Below, piece after piece: positions 21,301 to 25,264 of a stretch of DNA of 64,000 nt (the first letter of the stretch is position 1; every line of letters starts with the position of its first letter). The stretch comes from Luteibacter aegosomatis. GTDB lineage: Bacteria > Pseudomonadota > Gammaproteobacteria > Xanthomonadales > Rhodanobacteraceae. The stretch spans positions 1,972,001 through 2,036,000 of the forward strand of contig NZ_CP095740.1 in assembly GCF_023078455.1 (NCBI RefSeq). The letters are read 5' to 3'. Both the position numbers and the translations under genes were made by a program. The notes under the pieces are model-generated. The model did no database searches, was not told where the DNA came from, and saw nothing but the letters and a program-made list of their open reading frames with translations.

Positions 21301-21465
21301 CGCATGCCGTCGATCATCTCCGTGCAGGTGCTGGGCGGCGATCCGAGCGCGAGCATCGACGGAACGAGGCGAGGCGTCGGTTACGATCCGAATGGACCGG
21401 TGCAAGTCGTACGTCGTGGCAGGAATGACGGATTGACGCCCGAGGAACGTTCTCGCATGCAGTAG
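9394..21465 (+). CDS. Giant filamentous-haemagglutinin-family exoprotein (TpsA)
   Basis: A secreted beta-helix protein of about 4023 residues, substrate of the TpsB at 1836-3446. Start ATG 9394 has GAGG at 9384-9387; GTG 9361 would add 11 residues. The long Arg-rich signal region ends near GVAHA (residue 42). The TPS domain spans about residues 125-260 (IKQTASKAIMTWESFNVGRH, VYLLNRNGMVFGGGAQVNTH). The body is degenerate beta-helix repeats (GGDV, GGTL, LDVSG units). The C-terminal part (AQVGKDYGDASSPFAGQYVR to VSGNLVVAAAHVANADNV) matches the DUF3739-type end of large filamentous haemagglutinins. The predicted mature chain has only two cysteines, C3854 and C3860 (C-x5-C). No toxin (CDI) domain or VENN motif was seen, so adhesin or biofilm roles are more likely than contact inhibition. 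Confidence 0.93.
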   Translation: MIAPTHASASRRSDASVSRPTLRRRTMCQFIALALFGGVAHAGTPPTFSQAWIAGKQVGAAQTPPAPGAGQGGNGGNVFTPANVLMQQRVQQSIANLNAAAQAVAAQMSAQKAAQASAQPLSSNIPDGLGDGGLKVAGGVGTDPSLWQNANAPTQSVAGGRTDVEIKQTASKAIMTWESFNVGRHTTVHFDQTGGTQGDGGNQWVALNRINDPSGDPSRILGQIKAEGTVYLLNRNGMVFGGGAQVNTHSLIASSLDLFTRDVSKSNAFFLKYGIGSTTDPEQILGNGGTVTGFLTDNGDSRDASTARGAVTVGRGASITTSKDGFVLIAAPSITQAGQIVADDGQAIMAAARIVAMAPTSNGSQLNVQAVRGAATTDGVIENTGLVQARRGRIQWLGEEMHQDGVLVSSTSLSHPGSIEMDEGSSGSLKPSVAFGGGSVTTILPEKDGETTTSTPEADAAFVTSRVDVNVYARLSPGSLMEVPAGNVTFARDTYVDGGATIDVSGLANVTLPMSALLVTIPRIGLNELANSPLLRDSFLFSAKDVTIDSTASGTRADGLDWVGSPILNVAGYVNNVPRTVDELMIRSGNIAFRNSAIIRTGAQLRLEGGFLHYLPGYISTPRLQAANGLVYDIASADPDVPYAGFAGVYTQDHARWGVTETYASPLLANMKRWDPGFIRGGDAGTLSFGQEGNVDRTFDLILDGDVSAHAYAGREQVRGGNEPLAGSLDIDVVDIASFNTFQGVSRANSVNVVIQSEKVPLESYKPDFGADDPLPERGGDPSDPGNPLWWHSLSTAMIDNAGFRKVRVSTAGTVLVKDGADLHVADGGEVDITATSVEVDGTVTSHGGAIHLSARASNANQQESVPSFLSVGEHGRLDASGLWVNDAGRAADSLQGDHWIDGGSVSLTGLTSRGSESVDITPDITLAPGSIIDVSGGGYAGADGSLSMDGNLPRGRGGDVAIQTHVDGPILSYRSAGMPDDLLGGRIDLGGTLIAEGFDGGGTLTLHAPRIQIGGAAEATPDVALLYLDPSMFSSLGFARYSLIADTDATVAPGAQVVVKPRAMVADLSALRGVGSREHLLGAEGTGDVATTGYVDAYFRYLHRGADDGLSLQAGTYLDWIGQGLKGVTGSVTVGEGARIGVDAGGTIALTGSGNVVVDGVLVAPGGKIALHNLDALARFNLPVNSSVWLGAHSELDAGGISLRDPAAGAIPRSGTADVPARNGTVLDGGTVELYSRQDVVAERGARVALSGASDTYDLPADADGHAVADTSLVATPVWSDAGSLDIQSGTGLYFDGSIDAHGGAAQARGGSLAISSQVDTLRPVRDGELILVQSGWRLPRDSDPFAVDSLDERDGGDLRFAVDRLAGSGIDDLYLGQALPGSDTPEAGYRNLLVTFAGDVSIDTARSIQLRTTGLASIDAGSRTASADGAASQGSAVSLKASYVALLGAPADTRPGATAGQATLDVDADVIDIGGRLNLLGFEHASFDSRGDVRFTLPTDDPGVNQTGWLNGAGDLEFTASRLYPMTHYAFLINAARPSSDTTVTFHQADRHDASTPLSAGGTLAVVADRIDQEGTLWVPSGSIVLGTDDPEATRTALGLDASMPLASTKDVHLAPGSLTSVSLAGAVLPYGTTQDGKDWHYENQDGQQQPLVDRPPEKSVSIVGDAVAVDAGATVDLSGGGDLQAVEWIPGTGGTRDVLAQTYTDYSTSQQGEPKSLYADGRPVYAILPGYDAPVSAHDVALELGAGAGPQIGQAVYLAGMPGLPDGVYTLLPARYATLPGAYRVVQDTAVTDAVMGASVTAPDGSHIVSGYFTDTLTGSREARNRSFIVQSAPTWNQYSEYSLTSAAAFFTSKAAKDGGTTPRLGADAGRLTIAATAALSLGATLDATPAKGGRASQVDISGDAIQVTGGDAPGLDGYLHVSADELSSLGAGSLLIGGKRESTGEGDRIDVLAIDVVLSNDASHPLQGSEIVLVANGDGGVTLGDGSVVKATVADDAPSTPLLIGRMPGDASAGVSGDGALLRVSGQATTPIVRADVTGLDGPAGTPGGHLSIGSGARIESSGGITLDATGTTSLSADAVLDAPAIDVTAGRIGLTATNPSPQDQAGSLLIGPRILAQLSHGDETILRGRQAIDFIGDVALSASNAITLSAPTIGSEGGHATLSADSLTISNDTGASRATAHSGDGVLQIDARQVHLGSGDSTLSGFSGFSAHASDGVYASGVGSIDLGTASVDVVTPRIVAESGSDNVLDTSGAMHLLTDGGAAAPSADVAGKIALQGGSIDVSTALMAPGGRIALHATQGDVRLDRGANVDVGGASLPFHDVNVSVPGGTIVLEADAGSVTASAGSLLDVSGSTGGGRAGTLDVIAQRGNVTLGGTLVGRAAEGYLGGVLSVDAMGAIDLGSVAALAGDGGLNGSVSIHTREGDLTLAKGQTLRSHLVRLTADGGDVDIAGDIDASGTFGGKITLFGATGVDIDGGLNTSASDPNHDGGDIAIGTSGIGDGHVVASYGYQEVQRADAGHIRIGSGARIRQDGTAADGKLYLRAPLLVDGDVPVDIAAGTDLSHSREPSLEAYAVWDTRDASSDPAKHFDGLVDAAGWFTSDPVTGRPVLVAGTFKDDAGNAVAGPDPADPAQVADYLARYRFTPDNLDRAHASFYGYADGDAGNGPGTLMGYIEHPGFAFESRLHGVAPALDVQPGIELRNGDAGTNGGDITVLTPWNLGAGTRDAEGALHLAYRYGDQAPIVSLRAEGNLDIRASITDGFYQDASAGGVGGLPPLASLIEAQASFQAAMDAGGLNAPQLFSEPGVFTSGDPLAIAEYYGQYVAYGDYLAKVIPELSNDFNPVTPAAVIGVGLGFSLVEHVDGAPLPLTKPTTLAEYPAYLAAYKPYLIESATLTDFADTAFVPDVFEALAAPPTTLDLIPATPAPVDNSPSPRAVTNNPLPILSANVSGGRSTSYRLVAGADVTSSDPTATVNGAAGSVLLGGHTDYADPDTRRVLAAPTVIRTGTGDIDIVAAADVRWSDGRAPAAVYTAGAPAAGTTADGTASILKPSEVDGLSTSAATELVVTGAVNPEGAGHLDVSAGRDIVGRQDMLDTTGDLTGTPGTPTAQYWWQWMQTNNSETRSSINFGAFDQGLMSAGGDVSVQAGGDIRQLSVSLPTTWAISTDASGAPHLQTYGGGDLDVTAGGDILSGSYFVARGQGNVQAGGRIGSDFSVSYATPSGQPATMPVSTLIAMQDSQFSIEAGESVSLGGIFDPSWLDSRGVSELLPAHHADGQGYSADSRIDVSALSGDLTYGDLTAPIALFAPGLVPSSGNAATDTAGDILPATVNFAAAQGDLSLLTSGELFPSDHGNLSLLAQGNVTFDIAGRGQATRRSWGIIDAPLGSMASPLNLSPLIDDSNGVATQARIAGYLFGTATSVDPAFQAYFHAAEPWHADDTDPVRVYALQGDITNGTGGGVAAGYLMPNKAARIEAGRDIVDLAYVGQQIRGSDMSVIKAGRDIVDTPLGAPVAADQPNNVLPLIVQAGPGYLSVQAGRDLGRLASQTDFYGNQGQIPFSVLLAPAGEGVYTGIDTVGNIFNPHLSGQGASIVASYGVAPGIDTAAFIARYIDPAAPKPAGLDDGSAALVTFVEGYDAGLGVDTGLLADRHVPDYTVDEAWARFQSLPGEAKAVFVQQTLFRVLAQVGKDYGDASSPFAGQYVRGYDALNTLFPASLGYTANGLDGGSNGARQLVHTGDLDIRGSTIQTQRGGDVSLLAPGGEALLGSSSAPPVIVDPRGNVLAGPNTQGILTLQRGNVSMFGDGSTLLAQSRIFTEQGGDVTIWSSNGDINAGKGAKTSSEIPPVRYLCTIDAWCLQDAAGQVSGAGIATLQTVAGAPEGSVYLMAPRGTVDAGDAGIRVSGNLVVAAAHVANADNVQVKGESIGLPVVQSVNVGALNAASSAASAATKAAEDVARQQQSDARDRMPSIISVQVLGGDPSASIDGTRRGVGYDPNGPVQVVRRGRNDGLTPEERSRMQ

Positions 21466-21479
21466 CCTGATGCACGAAG

Positions 21480-21511
21480 TGATGCCGACGGGGACGGTCA
21501 TGTCGGCATCA
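21480..21511 (+). terminator. hairpin after tpsA
   Basis: Inverted repeat TGATGCCGAC / GTCGGCATCA (21480-21489 and 21502-21511) with a 12-base loop begins 14 bases after the tpsA stop codon. No T-run follows, so it is a weak terminator or RNA-stabilising hairpin. Confidence 0.4.
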
Positions 21512-21572
21512 TCTTCCATGTCATCGCCGCATCACCCACGGTTAACGCGAAACGGTCGATCCCACGTTAACG

Positions 21573-21590
21573 CTGTCATCGTTCTGGCAT
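21573..21590 (+). promoter_or_regulatory. candidate Pho box (PhoB site) upstream of the PstS-like gene
   Basis: CTGTCAT (21573-21579), a 4-base spacer, then CTGGCAT (21584-21590) matches 13 of 14 defined positions of the PhoB consensus, two CTGTCAT-type heptamers 11 bases apart. It lies 94 bases before the PstS-like start, on the coding strand. A weaker match (10 of 14) sits at 21518-21535, 55 bases upstream. Two perfect GTTAACGC copies (21541-21548 and 21566-21573) flank the gap and may be another operator. No good -10 could be placed at the usual distance. Phosphate control of the downstream gene is inference from the site. Confidence 0.55.
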
Positions 21591-21683
21591 GTCGGGAGAC
21601 ACGCCTGCGTCACTGCCGGGACAACTGCGCCACGAATAATCGACAGGCCTCCAGATGGAGGTCTATCGACTAGGGGTAATACC

Positions 21684-23054
21684 ATGTTCAAGCGTAACGC
21701 TACCCGCGCCAAGCTCGTTGCTGGTGCAGTCCTGCTGAGCCTCGGCCTGTCGGCCACCGGTGCCGCGATGGCCACCAACGTGTACGGCGGCGGCGCCACG
21801 CTGCCGGCCGGTGGTTACATGGGTTGGAACTTCGTCGCTTCCTCGCCGGCGAAGATCTTCTCCAGCAACGTGTCCTCGACGTCTTCCGGTGCCGCGACGG
21901 TCGCTACCGATTCGCTGATCGGTCATTGGGCCTCCACCACCGGCAACAGCGTGTCGTATTGCCAGACCGGCAGCGGCAACGGCAAGAAGATCTTCGACCA
22001 CTTCGACGGTTCGGTGGTGCTCATCGGTGCCACCGGTGCCTGCACGGGCACCACGAGCGGCTTCGGCGCCGCCTCGGGCGCTCCGGTCGACCCGCACTTC
22101 GCCGGCAGCGACGCGCCGATGTCGCAGCAGGAATTCAACGGGTTCACCAGCGGCGGCAAGAACACCGCCAACACCCAGCCGGTGCAGTTTCCGGCCATCG
22201 TGGGCTCGGTCGCCATCGCCTACAACAACCCGGATGCCAGCAGCCTGAACCTGACCGATGCCGCCGTGTGCCGCATCTTCGCCGGCCAGGTGACGAACTG
22301 GAACCAGCTCACCGCCGCCGACCGCAACCTGCCGTCGGGTTCCGCCGCGCTGCCGTCGCGTGCCCTCAAGCTCGCCTTCCGCAGCGACGGCAGCGGCACG
22401 ACGTTCTCGCTCGCCAACCACCTCAGCACCGTGTGCGGCAGCGCCGTCACCACCGGCCACTTCGTGACCGACCAGTCGTTCGCCGTGGTCGCCGCCGCGT
22501 TCACGCAGCCGACCGGTTCGATCGGTGCGAGCGGCAACACGGGCGTCGTGTCGGCCATCGAAGCCAACGCCGGTGCGATCGGCTACGCCGAAGCGGGCAA
22601 CCTGAAGAACACCTCGGGCCTGACCGCCACCAAGGTCGCGCAGGTCAACGGTTTCGACCCGTACGCGAACCTGCCGGCCGTCGTCAGCTTCACCACCACC
22701 GTGCTGCCGGATCGCGTCATCTCCGGCGTGAACGCCAACGGTACGCCGGCCCTGGCTACGCTGACCGGCGGTGCGTCGTCGGCCGCCGGTTGCATGCTGA
22801 TCGTCAACCCGGCCTCGTACGCGAACATCGCGAACCAGTATCCGATCATCGCCGTGTCGAACCTCATCGCCAACAACACCGGCAACGGTGCCGACGTCGG
22901 CGCCGTGCAGAGCCTGTTCTCGTCGCTCTACGGTTCCACGGCGCACGCCGGCGTCAATACCGTGGGCGCGGGTGCCGACGGCAAGGGCACGGGTTACGCC
23001 TTCGTCAATGCGCCGACCGCCGCCGCCAAGGTCACGTCCTGCATCAAGGCCTGA
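21684..23054 (+). CDS. PstS-like periplasmic phosphate-binding protein
   Basis: A 456-residue exported substrate-binding protein. A signal peptide ends at about residue 30 (TGAAMA), followed by the YGGGATLPA opening typical of PstS/DING-like proteins. Ligand-binding segments include VLIGATGACTG, CRIFAGQVTNWNQL and RSDGSGTTFSLANHL, which carries the S-G-T-T phosphate-binding pattern. A candidate Pho box lies upstream and a strong terminator downstream, so it is a single-gene unit. No pstCAB permease follows; instead type II secretion genes do. It may be a secreted or surface phosphate scavenger like those near the P. aeruginosa hxc locus rather than an ABC-transporter partner (inference). Confidence 0.87.
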   Translation: MFKRNATRAKLVAGAVLLSLGLSATGAAMATNVYGGGATLPAGGYMGWNFVASSPAKIFSSNVSSTSSGAATVATDSLIGHWASTTGNSVSYCQTGSGNGKKIFDHFDGSVVLIGATGACTGTTSGFGAASGAPVDPHFAGSDAPMSQQEFNGFTSGGKNTANTQPVQFPAIVGSVAIAYNNPDASSLNLTDAAVCRIFAGQVTNWNQLTAADRNLPSGSAALPSRALKLAFRSDGSGTTFSLANHLSTVCGSAVTTGHFVTDQSFAVVAAAFTQPTGSIGASGNTGVVSAIEANAGAIGYAEAGNLKNTSGLTATKVAQVNGFDPYANLPAVVSFTTTVLPDRVISGVNANGTPALATLTGGASSAAGCMLIVNPASYANIANQYPIIAVSNLIANNTGNGADVGAVQSLFSSLYGSTAHAGVNTVGAGADGKGTGYAFVNAPTAAAKVTSCIKA

Positions 23055-23087
23055 TCGCCGCGTGTTCGTCCATCTCAAGGACGAGGA

Positions 23088-23116
23088 GGAAGGGCCCCGC
23101 GGGGCCCTTCCTTTTT
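23088..23116 (+). terminator. Rho-independent terminator of the PstS-like gene
   Basis: An 11-base-pair perfect stem (GGAAGGGCCCC / GGGGCCCTTCC) with a 2-base gap is followed by five T residues, 33 bases after the stop codon. It should separate this gene from the pseudopilin operon. Confidence 0.9.
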
Positions 23117-23186
23117 CGCCGACGGTGCTTCGTCATGGGACCGACATCCCTGCCGCCGTATGCTGCGCATGAAGGAGGGTGACGCG

Positions 23187-23621
23187 ATGCGAGCAGGCCC
23201 GGCGAAGGGGTTCAGTCTGCTGGAAACGCTGGCGGCGATGTTCCTGCTGGCCTTGTGCTTCGGTGCCTTGATGCAGGCGGCGGGCGCGTCCATGGCACTC
23301 AATGCCCGGGCCGCCGATTACACGCAGGCCTCGCTGTGGGCGAGCGGTCTCCTCGATCGGGTGTATGTCACGGAGTTTCCCTCGGTGGGCATGCACCAGG
23401 GGCGGTTCGACGACACCTACCGATGGAGGATGGCCGTGTCGGAGCCTTCGGCGGAAAAAAACATCGAAACGACCATGCCGATGCGAATTTACCGGATCGA
23501 ACTCGTCGTCGAGTGGAGCGAGAAGGGAAAGCCCGCTTCGGCGCGATTCTCGACGGAGCGCACGGTGTCCGAGATTCGTGCGCGAAACGGTGGGGCGATT
23601 TCGCCGGGAGACGGCGGATGA
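23187..23621 (+). CDS. Type II secretion minor pseudopilin, GspI-like
   Basis: A 144-residue prepilin-type protein. The start at ATG 23187 is supported by AGGAGG at 23171-23176; ATGs at 23160 and 23169 are less likely. The N-terminus carries a prepilin-peptidase site: short basic leader, then G/FSLLETLAAMFLLALCFGAL with the conserved Glu at +5. After the helix comes the GspI-type segment (ASLWASGLLDRV). Minor pseudopilin I nucleates the tip complex with J and K, encoded next with overlapping reading frames. A weak Pho-box-like sequence (10 of 14) lies at 23130-23147. The family is diverse, so I rather than H rests on order and length. Confidence 0.78.
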   Translation: MRAGPAKGFSLLETLAAMFLLALCFGALMQAAGASMALNARAADYTQASLWASGLLDRVYVTEFPSVGMHQGRFDDTYRWRMAVSEPSAEKNIETTMPMRIYRIELVVEWSEKGKPASARFSTERTVSEIRARNGGAISPGDGG

Positions 23622-24280
23622 GGCGATACGCGGGCTTCAGCCTGATGGAGACACTGGCCGCCCTGGCCTTGCTCGCGCTTCTTCTGCTGGGTGTCATGGC
23701 CTCCCTCGATACCATCGCCCGATCGACGCGAGCGAGTCTGGCGACGACACAACGGCTCGACGAAGTGCGTGCCGCGCAGAACTACCTCAGGACGGCGCTA
23801 TCCGGCGCCCTCGCTTATCCATGGGCGCTGGATGCCGACAAGCGACCCCTGGTCTTCAGCGGCGACGTCCACTCGGCGATCTTCGTATCGCCCGGTCCCG
23901 GGTACCTGGCGAACGAGGGGCTGCAGCTGCAGAAGCTGTCGATCGAGGGAACGCCCGGAGACCAGCGCCTCGAAGTCGCCTTTGCGCCCATGGCGACGCG
24001 ACAGTCGGCCCAGGTGGTCCCCTCGGTGCCGGAAACCCTCGTCGATCACGTGGTGTCGGGGCGCTTCACCTACAGCGGTATCGACGACCTGGGGCAACCG
24101 GTGACCTGGAGTGCATCGTGGCCGTACCGGCGACGCATGCCCACGGCGATCGGCGTGGAACTCCAACTGCGTGGTGGCGTGCGCTGGCCCGCGTTTTCCG
24201 TGCCGTTACGCATGGATCCGGTGGCGACGAACGTGCGTGAAGCGCTCGCGCGCCTCATGGCATCGGAGAAGCCACCTTGA
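23618..24280 (+). CDS. Type II secretion minor pseudopilin, GspJ-like
   Basis: A 220-residue prepilin whose ATG overlaps the gspI-like stop (ATGA). The leader is only six residues (MRRYAG), then FSLMETLAALALLALLLLG with Glu at +5. The globular part (LDEVRAAQNYLRTALSGALA; WPYRRRMPTAIGVELQL) fits GspJ in size and position. Predicted role: member of the I-J-K tip of the type II pseudopilus in the inner membrane and periplasm. Its reading frame is open well upstream, within the gspI-like gene, but the overlapping ATG is the natural start. Confidence 0.8.
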   Translation: MRRYAGFSLMETLAALALLALLLLGVMASLDTIARSTRASLATTQRLDEVRAAQNYLRTALSGALAYPWALDADKRPLVFSGDVHSAIFVSPGPGYLANEGLQLQKLSIEGTPGDQRLEVAFAPMATRQSAQVVPSVPETLVDHVVSGRFTYSGIDDLGQPVTWSASWPYRRRMPTAIGVELQLRGGVRWPAFSVPLRMDPVATNVREALARLMASEKPP

Positions 24281-25182
24281 ACAGGCCTTTCCCGGCAGGA
24301 AAAGACAAGGGCGTGGCTCTTCTCGTCGTGCTTTGGGGATGCACCCTGGCGGCGATCACGCTGGGTGCGCTGTCGACCAGTGCGCATATCGAGGGTATGC
24401 AGGCGCTGGGGCAATACAAGCGAACGAAGGCATTCTATGCGGCTCAATCCGGCATGGAGCGAGCGGTATATCGACTCCGGGCAACGCAGCCTGCGCAGCG
24501 GTGGGCGGTCGACGGCAGGACGTACCGCTTTCGCGAAGACGCCGTCGACGTGGTCGTCAGCGTCACGGACGAGGACGGGAAGATCGACCTGAATCGGGCC
24601 TCGCCCGAAAGGATGGCGGCCCTGCTGAAAGCGGCAGGCGTGGCGCAAGGTGACGTGATGCGGTTCCGCGATGCGATCGTGGGTTGGGGAAAGCGCGGAA
24701 AGGCCTTCTCCGATTCGCTGCTCGCCGAAGGGGGCTTCACCAGCCTGGAAGAACTCAGGCGCGTGCCGGGCCTGCCCGCCGATGTCGTCGATCGGCTGGA
24801 TCCGGCGTTGACGTTGTGGTCTTCGTCCGAGCCGAACCTCGCCCACGCGCCGCCCGTGGTCGTCGCCGCGGTGACGGGTGCCGGCATGGAGGCTTCGACG
24901 GCTTATGTCGACGACGTTCGCGACATGCGGCCGGGGAGTGACGTGTTACCTCCAACACCGGGGAACGAGGGCTCCTATAGCGCCTCCGCATCGTCGTCCA
25001 GCGGCACCGTGACCATCGTTTCGACGGCGACGGTACAGGACGACCTGGCGGTGAGCATCCAGGCCACCGTCATGCTCAAAGGCGATCCTGGCGATCCGCG
25101 CGCCTATCGTGTGGTTCGATGGCGGGAATCGGGATCGTCGCGTCGGTCGGACTCACCGGCGGACGCTTCCATCGGGCACTGA
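24277..25182 (+). CDS. Type II secretion minor pseudopilin, GspK-like
   Basis: A 301-residue GspK-type protein starting with TTG that overlaps the preceding stop (TTGA). The N-terminal KGVALLVVLWGCTLAAITLG matches the GspK leader and helix, which characteristically lacks the usual Phe+1/Glu+5. A helix-hairpin-helix-like segment (KIDLNRASPERMAALLKAAG; GFTSLEELRRVPGLPADVVD) is typical of GspK. The C-terminal tail is Ser-rich. It caps the pseudopilus with I and J. gspL, gspM and gspN, which often follow, are absent here; the secretin gene follows directly. Confidence 0.87.
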   Translation: MNRPFPAGKDKGVALLVVLWGCTLAAITLGALSTSAHIEGMQALGQYKRTKAFYAAQSGMERAVYRLRATQPAQRWAVDGRTYRFREDAVDVVVSVTDEDGKIDLNRASPERMAALLKAAGVAQGDVMRFRDAIVGWGKRGKAFSDSLLAEGGFTSLEELRRVPGLPADVVDRLDPALTLWSSSEPNLAHAPPVVVAAVTGAGMEASTAYVDDVRDMRPGSDVLPPTPGNEGSYSASASSSSGTVTIVSTATVQDDLAVSIQATVMLKGDPGDPRAYRVVRWRESGSSRRSDSPADASIGH

Positions 25183-25264
25183 GGTGCCGATCGGGCACCG
25201 CATGAACTTGCCCCGCCGCGACTGTCCCTTGTTCCTGTCATCTACCGCTGCGACACTCCGGCGT

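Noticed and set aside
9394..21465. Contact-dependent inhibition toxin (CdiA)
   Set aside because: No VENN motif, no variable toxin end and no small immunity gene downstream; the end is DUF3739-like.
21518..21535. Second Pho box upstream of the PstS-like gene
   Set aside because: Only 10 of 14 positions match; chance matches of this quality are expected in a window of this size.
23130..23147. Pho box before the gspI-like gene
   Set aside because: 10 of 14 matches with poor first positions in both halves; too weak to list as a feature.
23187..25182. I-J-K genes as type IV pilus minor pilins
   Set aside because: The GspK-like protein, the overlapping I-J-K order and the adjacent XpsD-like secretin fit type II secretion better than type IV pili.
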